Source of the DNA: an uncultured Alphaproteobacteria bacterium
GTDB taxonomy: Bacteria; Pseudomonadota; Alphaproteobacteria; Rs-D84
DNA length: 64,000 nt
Reading direction: 5' to 3'
NCBI GenBank assembly: GCA_949878575.1
Contig: CATLAX010000001.1
Span: 1 to 64,000, forward strand
The notes beneath the pieces are model-generated. The model was not told the DNA's origin and searched no databases. It was given only the letters and a program-made list of their open reading frames with translations. Made by a program: the position numbers and the translations under genes. Shown one piece after another: positions 20,951 through 31,207 of this stretch (position 1 is the first letter of the stretch; each line of letters starts with the position of its first letter).

Positions 20951-23360
20951 CGCCGCCCTGACGCTTTAAATATTCCGAGACAAAGTTTGTGCCGTACATC
21001 TTGTACAATTCTTCGGCCAGCAATACAGACGAACGCCCCGATTCAAACAGACGCAGCATGTTGCCCAGACCGCCCAGTTCCGTGTTCAATATCACGGATT
21101 CCCCGGTTACGGGCCGCGACAGCAAAACCGCGCGTTTTAGGTTGGGATACGCCTTGCCCTGAATAAACGCCATTTCCAGCGGATTTAAATTCCAGTGCGC
21201 GTAATCGTTGGCATCCGCCGCCGGATTGCGGAAAAACAGAACCGTCTGGGCCTGGCCGCGGACAACGTCGCCGATGCCTAGCTTGTCCAGAACATTTGCA
21301 CGCTGAAACGCGGCCATGTATGCCTGGCGGTTTTTACGACCCTCTTGCAGGCCGGCGATAAAATTATCGCGGAACATCTTGTTTTCAAGCATGGGCGCCG
21401 TTTCGTCTATCATAATCAGCGACGGATTTCCGCCGGCAACGGTCGTTGTGTTTATTCTGTGCAAAATGTAAGATATAACGGCCGGGGCCAAGACCTCGTC
21501 CTGCAGTATTTCTGTAAAGTCAAACGTTGTTAAGCGCGCCTGCAGATCCAGAGTATCCGATTCCTCGTTAAACATGTGACCGTACTGCAATGGGTCCACC
21601 CATTTCTTTAAAGCGGGACGCATGTTGCCGGCGGATGAAAAACAGCTTTCCCACAAATTTTTTAACAGTCTGTCGCGCGGCGCCAAATAATCAAAATTAA
21701 CGGATACCGCGCGTGCTATTTCATCGGCGGCCATGGCGTCGTTCTGCCCGGATATAATCGCAAACCAGCGGCGCAAAAATGCACGGTTGGCCGCACTGTC
21801 CGGCATCTTCAACGGATTCAAATGTGTCTGGAACGTCTGTTCCATGGGGTCGGTGTTGCGTTCCTTGCCCTGCATCGTTATGTATTTTCCGCCGACCGCC
21901 AGTGTGAATATTTCCGCACCCTTGTTGCGGTCAAAGAAAAACGCCTTTAGTTTCGGATAACGCAAAGACTGGGCTATCAAAAAACTAAACAGTGTCGTTT
22001 TACCGCCGCCGGTCGGCCCGATGGTCAGCGTATGCGCCACCGCCGCCGGTTTGTCCGATACATGAAATTGAAACATGTACGGCGTTCCCTGGGCCGTCGG
22101 AAACACCACCAGCGGCCCCGGGCCCCAGTCTGAATTTGCCACGCCGCGCGGCGTGGATGACATCGGAATGCTGATTGCCGCCGTTTTTGACAGCATCTTG
22201 AAGCTGCGCGGAAAAACGTCAAAACCTGGAATCTGGGCGAACCATGAAACCTGGGCAGCAAAGTCTTCAACAACCGGCGAAATTCCAAACTGGGCTGCAA
22301 TCTTTTTAAATTCATCAACCTTTGCCTCCAGCTCTTCGCGGGACGCGCCGAACAATATGAACAGGGGATAATAATTTACAAGACTCTGATTGCCGGAAAT
22401 GTTTTCATCCATGGCAATGGTCGCCTCTGCAATCTGTTCGTGCGCGGAATCATCCTCTTCGCGGGCGGTGCTGCGGCGCTGGCGCATGACCATTTCAACA
22501 TCGGCTGCACCCATTGTTGTTATGGCGTTCATGCATATCATTTCCGTCTGAATGGTGGAAACGGTGTCAAAAAATTCCTCGTCCAAATAATCGGGCGACG
22601 CCTTGAACGACAGCATTGCCGCAAACATCTGGCTGTCGCCGCTGATATAGCGAACCAGGCCGCCGGGCATGAATTCCACATCGTCAACCGTCGCAACGGA
22701 TGCAATGTCGCCGTCGCACGTCAATGGCTGCGGCTTTGAAATAGGGGACAGTATGCGGCCGAAAAACCGGGCCATGTTTTCACGCGACGCATTTCGCATG
22801 ACCGCCGGCCGGTACGGCGCCAGAATTGATTCCAGCAGATTTCCGTACTGATTCAATTTGTCGCGCGCGCCGGCACCGCGCACGGTCATTACTATATAGT
22901 AATTGTTTTCATAAATGCGCAGACCCTGGCCGCGCCACTTGTCGTATATCTTTTGCAGAACAGGCTGTGAAAATTCGTAATTTGTACGTTCCGGATTGGC
23001 GTCGCGGACGGTAAAAAAGCGCAGAACGACACCGGGTTCGCGTATCTGGTTGAACAGGGACGCCCGCAAATCCAAAAATTTTTCCCGCGTAGCCTCGTCC
23101 TGAATACCGGTCTGAATGCCGGCGACACGCCACACGCGCAACAGCGCCCCGTCCGCCAATTCCAAAGAATCATCGCTGAACACCGTTTTAAACGGCAGAT
23201 ACTGGGCATAATGAACATAGCCGAATTTCGGAAACACGCGCCGCGCCAGCGCAGGCATGTACATCATCAGTATTATAAACAAGAAAATGGCAATCATGAC
23301 CAAAATCATTATGGTCATAGGAAACTGGCCGCCGGCAAAATATTCAAAAAACTTGTTCAT
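20943..23360 (-). CDS. virB4: VirB4-like type IV secretion/conjugation ATPase
   Basis: LTIGPTGGGKTTLFSFLIAQ Walker A; PSLIMIDETAPMLEN Walker B; N-terminal TM; 805 aa. Confidence 0.85.
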   Translation of the reverse strand: MNKFFEYFAGGQFPMTIMILVMIAIFLFIILMMYMPALARRVFPKFGYVHYAQYLPFKTVFSDDSLELADGALLRVWRVAGIQTGIQDEATREKFLDLRASLFNQIREPGVVLRFFTVRDANPERTNYEFSQPVLQKIYDKWRGQGLRIYENNYYIVMTVRGAGARDKLNQYGNLLESILAPYRPAVMRNASRENMARFFGRILSPISKPQPLTCDGDIASVATVDDVEFMPGGLVRYISGDSQMFAAMLSFKASPDYLDEEFFDTVSTIQTEMICMNAITTMGAADVEMVMRQRRSTAREEDDSAHEQIAEATIAMDENISGNQSLVNYYPLFILFGASREELEAKVDEFKKIAAQFGISPVVEDFAAQVSWFAQIPGFDVFPRSFKMLSKTAAISIPMSSTPRGVANSDWGPGPLVVFPTAQGTPYMFQFHVSDKPAAVAHTLTIGPTGGGKTTLFSFLIAQSLRYPKLKAFFFDRNKGAEIFTLAVGGKYITMQGKERNTDPMEQTFQTHLNPLKMPDSAANRAFLRRWFAIISGQNDAMAADEIARAVSVNFDYLAPRDRLLKNLWESCFSSAGNMRPALKKWVDPLQYGHMFNEESDTLDLQARLTTFDFTEILQDEVLAPAVISYILHRINTTTVAGGNPSLIMIDETAPMLENKMFRDNFIAGLQEGRKNRQAYMAAFQRANVLDKLGIGDVVRGQAQTVLFFRNPAADANDYAHWNLNPLEMAFIQGKAYPNLKRAVLLSRPVTGESVILNTELGGLGNMLRLFESGRSSVLLAEELYKMYGTNFVSEYLKRQGGDV

Positions 23361-23654
23361 TTATGAAACCAGCCTCCGTGGAATTTTTTCTTTAAACAAT
23401 CTGATCTTTGCCGATATTATCTGCGCCAGTTGAGGTTCGCGTTTTGAATAAACGGCCAGAATTGAATGAGTGCCGATTAAAACCAGCAAAAACCACATCG
23501 GATTTATTGGATTTTTCGGATTCAATATCAGGGATGCCACAAACACGACAACAAACAGTATAAACAGGACTGCAAAGTTCATGACGGCCAAAGAATACGG
23601 TACATAAAATATACGCGCCGGATTTGCCAAAGCCTTTAAAACCTGCTGTTTCAT
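23361..23654 (-). CDS. virB3: VirB3-like inner-membrane protein
   Basis: 97 aa, TM hairpin, directly upstream of virB4. Confidence 0.7.
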   Translation of the reverse strand: MKQQVLKALANPARIFYVPYSLAVMNFAVLFILFVVVFVASLILNPKNPINPMWFLLVLIGTHSILAVYSKREPQLAQIISAKIRLFKEKIPRRLVS

Positions 23655-23968
23655 TGCCTACATTCCTCTATATAAACGAATTATAACAATTTCAACAATT
23701 TTCAACAAGTACAAAAAGCCGACCGTTTTTATTGTTAATATTGTTAAAAACATGTGTTTTTTTAACTGTTAATTTAACACGCACGTTTTTCAACAATTTT
23801 ACAAAAACACCGGCAAATACCGGGATTTTTTTGTTGAAAACCTGTTAAAAAAATAACAATAACTTTTATTAACAATTTTAACAGGCCCAACAAAAACAAC
23901 AAAAAATATAATAATCATTTGATTTTTTACAAAAAGCGTTTATAATCGGGTCACAAAAAGGATTAGAT

Positions 23969-24103
23969 ATGAAATTTTTAAGCTCTTTAAAGGCTTGGAA
24001 AAAACGCGGCAACATTAAACAAATTCGCCGTGGCAAGCAAGTCATTCTGATTGACCCTGATAATCCGAAGTTCAAGGCAAAGCAGGGCTTTAAGAAAAAA
24101 TAA
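23969..24103 (+). CDS. rpmJ: 50S ribosomal protein bL36, Cys-less type
   Basis: 44 codons MKFLSSLKAWKKRGNIKQIRRGKQVILIDPDNPKFKAKQGFKKK; absent from the supplied ORF track (<60 aa). Confidence 0.85.
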   Translation: MKFLSSLKAWKKRGNIKQIRRGKQVILIDPDNPKFKAKQGFKKK

Positions 24104-24158
24104 TTCGTTTTTGCACGGTTTTATTTCATCCGGCCTGATATTACAGGCCGGGTGTTTT

Positions 24159-24650
24159 TTATTTGTTTGATTTATACACCAGATGCATGTATTCCGTGTC
24201 CTCGCAAAAACCGTTTGTTTTATATAATTGTGGCGATGCCGGATTTGACATGCGGGCCTTTACCCGTATTTCACAATTCCCGGCAGTGTTCTGAACGTGT
24301 TGTATCAATTTTTTTGCAATTCCGCGCTTTCTGTATTCCGCGTCAACAAACATTGCCTTTAAAACAAGCCTGTATGCCGGACGCAGGGTGGAATATTCTT
24401 TTTCATAATGCAGAAATCCGATTATATGCGATCCGTTTGCCGCCGCAATAATATAGTCTTTATCGCCGGCAAATTCTGATTTAAGATATTTTTTTACGTC
24501 GTTTACCGTGGATTCCACGTTTGCACTTTGCCTGTAACGAATATAAATCGGGCATATTTGTTTAATTTTGCGTTTTGAAATCACAATTATTTCAATATCG
24601 TCTTTTTCGGAATCTGAAAAATATTTGCACAAAGGTTTAATCATCATCAT
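24159..24650 (-). CDS. GNAT-family N-acetyltransferase
   Basis: LVLKAMFVDAEYRKRGIAKKLIQHV acetyl-CoA-binding motif. Confidence 0.8.
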   Translation of the reverse strand: MMMIKPLCKYFSDSEKDDIEIIVISKRKIKQICPIYIRYRQSANVESTVNDVKKYLKSEFAGDKDYIIAAANGSHIIGFLHYEKEYSTLRPAYRLVLKAMFVDAEYRKRGIAKKLIQHVQNTAGNCEIRVKARMSNPASPQLYKTNGFCEDTEYMHLVYKSNK

Positions 24651-26259
24651 TTTCTTTATTTATTGAATAATAATATTCCAGTTTTTCATGGTCATAGTCT
24701 TCTATCCGGCCGGCCGGCAGAACCAGCATCCGTGTTATTCCGATTTGTTCCACAAAATCAGGATTGTGGCTGACCACTATTATGGTGCCTGCAAAGTCAC
24801 GGAAATTGTCGCCGATTATCGCCTGGGTGTCCGGGTCCAGGTGATTTGTGGGCTCGTCCAAAATTAACATGTTCGCACGCCGCAATATTATTTTACACAG
24901 CGCAACGCGCGCGCGTTCACCCGGCGACAAAACAGATATTTTTTTTAACACATCCGTTCCTGAAAACAGAAAATTGCCCAAAACAGCGCGCAGCTGCATA
25001 TCCGTATATTCGTCTGATGCAACGGATTCAAGAACGGTTTCGTTCGGATTTAACTGTCCCAGTTCCTGGGCGTAATATGCGATGTCTGTTTTTGGGTTTA
25101 TTTCAACGTATCCGCGTTCCGGCGCCAGTTCGCCCATGATAATTTTAAGCAGGGTTGACTTCCCCGCGCCGTTTTCACCGACAATCAAAAACCTTTCACC
25201 GCCCGTGATTATAAAGGACAGTTTTCTGTACAACAGTCGTGCGCCCGGATACCTGAACCATAAATCGTCTATCCGTATGGGGTGCCGCGCACCGGGGCGC
25301 AATGGCGACAGTTCCATTTTTATTTTTTTGTACGTCTGTTCGCGCTGTGTGCGGTTGTTTAATATCTTTTGCAAAATTGCTGCGCGCACGTGTCCCGCGC
25401 GCTTCATGGCGTGCCGTGTTGGGCTGGCAGCGGCGGCGCGCGCCACAAAATCCGACAGGTGTTCAATACGGCGTTCCTCGGCCGCGATTTTTGTCGCGCG
25501 GGCGCGCTTTAATGCGGCCGCCTTTGTTTTATACGTGTCGTAATTTCCGTCAAAAACGGATATTTTATGCGTTGTTTTGTCTATCAGCATAATTTTGTTG
25601 GCCACAGAATTTAAAAAATTGTTGTCATGGCTGATTATCATGACGCAACCGCGATATTTCTGCAGAAATTTTATAACAAAATCGCGCGTGGCCACATCCA
25701 GATGGTTTGTCGGCTCGTCCAGCAGCATTATGTCCGGCATGGAATAAAGCATTCTGGTAAACGCGACTTTGGATTTTTGGCCGCCGGACAATTCCGAGAG
25801 TTTTTTATCAAGCCACGACGCGTCTATGTTCATGTTTTCAATCAGCGCCAGCAGGGCGTCTTCGGCGCCGTATGCGTCGTAATATTCCAGTTCCTGTTGT
25901 ATGTTGCCTATTTCTTCCGCCGTTTGTTCGTTATCCGGATTTTCGGCCAGTTCCGTGTAAAGGCGCGCCAGCCGCGCGTTAAGTTTGTCTATGGGCCGGC
26001 CTGTTAATAAAAAATCAAAAACACTGATGTCCTGGGACGGAATCTCTATTGTCTGGGGCAGAAATCCCATACGCCGGCCACCGGTGTCTATTTTTCCCGC
26101 ATCTGGTTTGATTTGCCCGGTCAATATTTTAAAAAGGGTTGATTTCCCGGCGCCGTTTACACCGACAACACCGCATTTGTCGCGTGGGCCTATGTTAAAT
26201 TCCGCCGCGTCATAAACGGTTTGCGTGCCAAACGACAAAGACAGGTTGCGTACGTTCAT
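24637..26259 (-). CDS. ABC-F family ATPase
   Basis: Two Walker A motifs (GVNGAGKSTL, GENGAGKSTL), LSGGQ, no TM; start MNVRNLSLSFG. Confidence 0.92.
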   Translation of the reverse strand: MNVRNLSLSFGTQTVYDAAEFNIGPRDKCGVVGVNGAGKSTLFKILTGQIKPDAGKIDTGGRRMGFLPQTIEIPSQDISVFDFLLTGRPIDKLNARLARLYTELAENPDNEQTAEEIGNIQQELEYYDAYGAEDALLALIENMNIDASWLDKKLSELSGGQKSKVAFTRMLYSMPDIMLLDEPTNHLDVATRDFVIKFLQKYRGCVMIISHDNNFLNSVANKIMLIDKTTHKISVFDGNYDTYKTKAAALKRARATKIAAEERRIEHLSDFVARAAAASPTRHAMKRAGHVRAAILQKILNNRTQREQTYKKIKMELSPLRPGARHPIRIDDLWFRYPGARLLYRKLSFIITGGERFLIVGENGAGKSTLLKIIMGELAPERGYVEINPKTDIAYYAQELGQLNPNETVLESVASDEYTDMQLRAVLGNFLFSGTDVLKKISVLSPGERARVALCKIILRRANMLILDEPTNHLDPDTQAIIGDNFRDFAGTIIVVSHNPDFVEQIGITRMLVLPAGRIEDYDHEKLEYYYSINKENDDD

Positions 26260-26505
26260 AATGTTGCATATTTTATGGATTTTGAGCAATGTTGGCAACA
26301 GCGAATAAAACGTTTGACTTTTATTTTTTTATTGTTTCTAATGCCGCCGCTTTTGGCCACCGATTAAGATTTTCATCTTATGCGGTGCGTGTTTATATTA
26401 AATAAAAAATAGAATAATTACAATTATTCAACTAATACGAGAATTTTTTTTAAATAGCTTTTTTGTAAAAATATAAATAAAAAATCCCGGCGGGCCGGGG
26501 AAAAC

Positions 26506-26582
<77 letters not shown>

Positions 26583-26739
26583 TTAGGTACGGATTATTAT
26601 ATACCTATATATACAACTGTCAAATAAAAAATATTTGTCTGCAAATATGCCGGAAATATGATTATATCCCTATACTTTCTTGAATTGTTGATTTTTTGTT
26701 GTTAAAATCCTTGTCGTTTAATTATAAGGCTTGTTTGTT

Positions 26740-27537
26740 ATGGATATTACTTTTAGAAAATTATGGAAAGGTTTTTGGGAACCCATTCTGCGTTTGCCCA
26801 TATTTCAATGGATTGTTGCCGCAATGATGGCCGTGTCCATCTGGGGTGTTTATTTTACATCGCGCCTGCGTATAAAAAATATAGAAGTGTTTAAAAAATA
26901 TCGCAGAAAACCGGCAATTTTTGTGTTCTGGCACGGGCGCAGCATGATGTTGTCGCCGATTGTGTGCATACGCGGAATGCGTTCTTATGCGGTGGCGTCA
27001 AAGCACAAGGACGGGCGCATGATGGCAAAACTGCAGCGATTGTTCGGCCTGCGCACAATATACGGCAGCACGTCAGACGGCGGCATTTCCGTTCTGCGCC
27101 AGGGGGTGCGGGTATTGCGTGACGGCGGGTATTCCATATGCATTTCCCCGGATGGGCCGGGGGGGCCGTCACTGCGGGTTCAGGACGGGGCGCTGTATTT
27201 TGCAAAGATGAGCGGGGCGCCCATAATTCCGGTATGTTTTTCCGCGTCAAATGCGCGGCTGCAAAAAAGATGGGACAGGTATTTGGTCGCGTTGCCTTTT
27301 GGCAAGATTACCTGTAATGTTGGAGAGCCGGTATTCATAGACAGGCGCGCCACGGACAAGGATTTTGAAATCGCGCGCAAAAATCTGGAGGATTTTATGG
27401 TTGCCCAGATGCGCGAAATGGATGCGGAGTTTGGTTTGCCACCGGTGGAGCAGGATCAGACCGCGCGGCGTTTCAAGGAAAAGATGCGTGCGGAAAAGGC
27501 GGCCAGAAAGAACGCCAAACGGCGGGGAAAAAAATGA
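26740..27537 (+). CDS. LPLAT/DUF374-family acyltransferase
   Basis: FVFWHGRSMML, ASKHKDGRMMAKL, CISPDGPGGPSLRVQDGALYFAKMSGAPIIPV. Confidence 0.8.
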   Translation: MDITFRKLWKGFWEPILRLPIFQWIVAAMMAVSIWGVYFTSRLRIKNIEVFKKYRRKPAIFVFWHGRSMMLSPIVCIRGMRSYAVASKHKDGRMMAKLQRLFGLRTIYGSTSDGGISVLRQGVRVLRDGGYSICISPDGPGGPSLRVQDGALYFAKMSGAPIIPVCFSASNARLQKRWDRYLVALPFGKITCNVGEPVFIDRRATDKDFEIARKNLEDFMVAQMREMDAEFGLPPVEQDQTARRFKEKMRAEKAARKNAKRRGKK

Positions 27538-28460
27538 AAACACCATGGTGGTTTTTAAGAAAGACACCGGTTGCATTTTTACTGTGGCCGGTGTCTGTAT
27601 TGTATTACGGGATAACGCGCATCGTATACAATGTGCGCAGAATAGGGGCGTATAAATCGCGCCGGCCTATTGTATGCATCGGGAACATATTTGCCGGCGG
27701 CGTTGGAAAAACGCCGATTGTCCGTGCGGTTGCGGGGCAGCTAAACGCACCGGTCGTAATGCGCGGGTATAAAAAGGCGGCGGGTACCTGCAACGTCGGA
27801 GACGAGGCGTTAATGCTTAACCGGGACGGAATTTTGGTGCATACCGGAAACCGGAAAAGTAACATTCGTTTGTTAAACGCCCAGAATTCCGATGCACCTA
27901 TTGTTATGGATGACGGATTTCAAAATCCGGGCATAGTCAAAAACATATCCGTTCTGGTGTTTGATGAGGCGATGGGCCGCGGGAACGGATTTATGTTGCC
28001 GGCCGGGCCGCTGCGCGAACCGTTCCGGGCGGTGCGCCGCGCGGATGCGGTGATTGTTATAAAAAGCGGAAGGCCTGCGCGGCGCGCTTTGAAATTTCCA
28101 AGTGGTATGCCGGTGTTTTACGCGCACAACAAAACCGTGTCGCCGTATGCGGATAAAACACCACTGTTTGCGTTTGCGGGCATCGGTTATCCGAAAAAGT
28201 TTTTTTCCGCGCTGGACAACGTTGTTGCAAAGAAAAGTTTTGCCGACCATTACCAGTATACGGACGGGGATATTGAAAAACTGCGTGCGGCGGCGGCGCG
28301 CCGCGGTGCAAAATTAATTACAACGGAAAAAGACTGGGTTCGTCTGCCGGCGGCGGCGCAGAAAGAAATAAAGTTTGCGCGTCTGGACACTGTCATAGAT
28401 GATGATTTTTACGCCTGGTTAAAGGAGAAAATACATGCCGACGCTAAAAAAAGAGGTTAG
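27534..28460 (+). CDS. lpxK: Tetraacyldisaccharide 4'-kinase
   Basis: RRPIVCIGNIFAGGVGKTPIV; VMDDGFQNP. Confidence 0.92.
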   Translation: MKTPWWFLRKTPVAFLLWPVSVLYYGITRIVYNVRRIGAYKSRRPIVCIGNIFAGGVGKTPIVRAVAGQLNAPVVMRGYKKAAGTCNVGDEALMLNRDGILVHTGNRKSNIRLLNAQNSDAPIVMDDGFQNPGIVKNISVLVFDEAMGRGNGFMLPAGPLREPFRAVRRADAVIVIKSGRPARRALKFPSGMPVFYAHNKTVSPYADKTPLFAFAGIGYPKKFFSALDNVVAKKSFADHYQYTDGDIEKLRAAAARRGAKLITTEKDWVRLPAAAQKEIKFARLDTVIDDDFYAWLKEKIHADAKKRG

Positions 28461-29370
28461 ACTGTCCGGTCGCGGAATACATTCCGGATGCCCGGTGGAT
28501 ATTGTTGTAAAACCGCGGGATGGGCGCGGCGTTTATTTCGTGCGCACAGACATGCCGGACGCCGCCCCGATAGAGGCGCGGTTTGACAACGTGGGCGATA
28601 CAAAAATGCGCAACACAACCGTCGGTGATGCGCGCGGGGCGCACGTTCAGACGGTGGAACATTTGATGGCGGCGCTGTTTATATGCGGCGTGGACAGTGC
28701 GATAATAGAAATAAACGGGGGCGAAACGCCCATTCTGGACGGCAGTGCGGCTATGTTCATAGACGCCTTTGCAAAGGCCGGCGTGACAAAGGGCGCAATG
28801 AAAAAGATAATCGTCCGGCGCGAGGTAACGGCGACCGTTCGCGATGTCCGCCGCACGCTGCCATTTGGACTGCGGGTGCGTCTGTGGATTATGGACATGG
28901 TGTCCGGCCGTCGGGCGGACGGGTTTGTCAAACTGTCGCCGAACGGCGGGGATGCGCTGGAAATATCGGCGACACTGGTTTATCCGGAAAAAATAATAGG
29001 ACGCCAGAGTTACTGTTACACCTTTGACGGGACAAAAAAGACCGCGGACGTGTTTGTAAAAGACGTGGCGCGCGCCCGCACGTTCGGCAAGTATTCCGAG
29101 TGGGAATATCTAAAGGCGCACGGCATGGGCCGCGGTGCGGATGAAACGAACGTTATCGCGTTAAACGACGCCGGTGACGGAACGTTGAACCCGTTGATGT
29201 GGCCGGATGAATTCGTTCGTCATAAAATCATAGACGCGGTCGGCGACATGGCGACGTCCGGCGGATTTGTCGCGGGGCGCCTGGAATCGTACAAGGGCAG
29301 TCATGCGATGAACAACATTGTGTTGAAAAAACTGTTCAGCGATGAGCGCAATTATGATATAGTTGAATAA
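28435..29370 (+). CDS. lpxC: UDP-3-O-acyl-N-acetylglucosamine deacetylase
   Basis: GRGIHSG, VEHLMAAL, EINGGETPILDGSA, PDEFVRHKIIDAVGD. Confidence 0.95.
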   Translation: MPTLKKEVRLSGRGIHSGCPVDIVVKPRDGRGVYFVRTDMPDAAPIEARFDNVGDTKMRNTTVGDARGAHVQTVEHLMAALFICGVDSAIIEINGGETPILDGSAAMFIDAFAKAGVTKGAMKKIIVRREVTATVRDVRRTLPFGLRVRLWIMDMVSGRRADGFVKLSPNGGDALEISATLVYPEKIIGRQSYCYTFDGTKKTADVFVKDVARARTFGKYSEWEYLKAHGMGRGADETNVIALNDAGDGTLNPLMWPDEFVRHKIIDAVGDMATSGGFVAGRLESYKGSHAMNNIVLKKLFSDERNYDIVE

Positions 29371-29391
29371 AATATGAAAAAGGATTACGTG

Positions 29392-29826
29392 ATGAAAAAA
29401 TTTTTATCCGTTTTGGCGATTGCCGCCCTGGCCGGGTGCGGCGGAATGATAAAAAATGAAAACGGCAGCGAGTATTTGACTCAGCTGGATGCAGAACCTA
29501 TCGGATGCACTTTCCTTTACAAGCTGGAATCGGAGGTTTCTGTTTATGACGCCGATGACGCGCGCCGTTATTTGGAAAACCGCATAGCGGACCAGGCGCG
29601 GCCGGGAAACGCGTATTGGATAACCAGTTCGCGCACCAAGCCGAACGAATGGGTGATTTTCGGGCCGGAACGCAGTTTTGTTCTGGTGGCGAACGTTTAT
29701 GACTGTCCGCATCCGCGCAGTGTCAGAACAGCACGTGACGGCGGTTCGGCTACTGTCGCGTATCCGGTGGACGTTGTGACGACAACATGCGAAGCGGCCG
29801 GGTACGGCACCGCTCAGTGCATGTAA
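29392..29826 (+). CDS. Hypothetical lipoprotein
   Basis: MKKFLSVLAIAALAGCGG lipobox. Confidence 0.75.
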   Translation: MKKFLSVLAIAALAGCGGMIKNENGSEYLTQLDAEPIGCTFLYKLESEVSVYDADDARRYLENRIADQARPGNAYWITSSRTKPNEWVIFGPERSFVLVANVYDCPHPRSVRTARDGGSATVAYPVDVVTTTCEAAGYGTAQCM

Positions 29827-29944
29827 GCCGGTGGATATGCTGTTGTTGCCCGCCTGTATTTTGGCGGGCTTTTTTTGATAATCTGTGTTTGCCATGCGCC
29901 CGCATTTTATGTTATAATTAAATTCAGCATATGCGGGAGAGAGT

Positions 29945-31207
29945 TTGACAAATCAAGTAATAACCGTTGAAAGAAAAAAATACGCCGCGGGTTTGTTTTG
30001 GCAGCCCGTCGCCAGTGGGTTTGTCGCGCGCAATTACGCGCGCAGTCTGGCGCGTTCCGTTGGGGGCAAGCTAAATTTATATGTTGATTACCGGGCGATG
30101 GTCGGACTGGGGTCGCGCCGCATGGGGCATCGCCGCGGCATGCACAGCGCGGCGGCGGAAATAATGGATTCAATGACGGAATATTCGTCTTTTCTGGGCG
30201 TGTTCCAGGCGGGTCGGATGTTTTATCTGGTCGCGGTCAGAAACGGAATAATTCTGCAGGACAGGCTGTTTGATTTGGAAAGCGCGGCGCGTGCGGAATA
30301 CATGCGCCTGGTTCAGATTCCGGACTGGGCCGCGCTGTTCGCGCCCGCTGCATGGGGCGCGCCGCGTGCGGTGGAACGCGCACTGGACGATGTGATAACG
30401 GGACGCGCGCCGACGGCGTTGCGCTATATCAGCAGGTTTCGCGTGGGCCTGGTTCAGGTTGCGCTGGTGTCTTTGTTCGTGCTGGGGATGCTGTATCTGT
30501 TCCGTGCGCCTATTGCCCAGATAATGACGCCGCGGCCCCAGATTTCAAAAATCAATCCGGAACTGGCCGCAGAATACAAGCGCAGAATAGAGGAAAAAAA
30601 CAAGGAACTGGACGAGGTGTTTGACATTAAAAAGGCCACCCCGCCGGAACCTTTGCGAATGCCGTACGACTATCTGCCGGATGCGGCGGCGCGCGCCGAC
30701 ATATGTTACCGCGCCATCGGATTCTTGATGCAGCCGGTGCCGGGATGGAACCAGACATCCGCGGAATGCGGCGAAGAATACGCCACCGCCAATTTCCGGC
30801 GAGGCTTCGGAACATTAACGGATTTTTACGACGTTGCGAACACTTTGATGCCGGGCGGTTTCGTGACAGAGGAATCGGAAAACGCGTTGTCTGTGCGGGC
30901 GCGCCTGCCACAGGTGGAAACGCACGCATCGCGCGATGAACGCGACGCGTCCACGATTATGCGCGATGTGTACAGCCTGTTTCAGGCAACCGACAGCGAT
31001 GTTGAAATAGGTGTTGTCGCGGACACGGTTAGCAACGATGTTGAATCGGCCACCGTTGACGTGGTTGAAATAGCGACGTCTTCAAAATTAACCCCGCCGC
31101 AGTTTATGAAAATATTCGCCGATTTCGGCGGTGTTTACATGACGCGGTGTGCATGGGATGCGACGCGGCGCATCTGGAACTATGAGGTGATAATATATGC
31201 GAAATAA
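29945..31207 (+). CDS. pilO: PilO-like type IVb pilus accessory protein
   Basis: 420 aa, central TM; precedes PilP-like, GspE-type ATPase and GspF-type genes; apparent TTG start. Confidence 0.65.
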   Translation: MTNQVITVERKKYAAGLFWQPVASGFVARNYARSLARSVGGKLNLYVDYRAMVGLGSRRMGHRRGMHSAAAEIMDSMTEYSSFLGVFQAGRMFYLVAVRNGIILQDRLFDLESAARAEYMRLVQIPDWAALFAPAAWGAPRAVERALDDVITGRAPTALRYISRFRVGLVQVALVSLFVLGMLYLFRAPIAQIMTPRPQISKINPELAAEYKRRIEEKNKELDEVFDIKKATPPEPLRMPYDYLPDAAARADICYRAIGFLMQPVPGWNQTSAECGEEYATANFRRGFGTLTDFYDVANTLMPGGFVTEESENALSVRARLPQVETHASRDERDASTIMRDVYSLFQATDSDVEIGVVADTVSNDVESATVDVVEIATSSKLTPPQFMKIFADFGGVYMTRCAWDATRRIWNYEVIIYAK

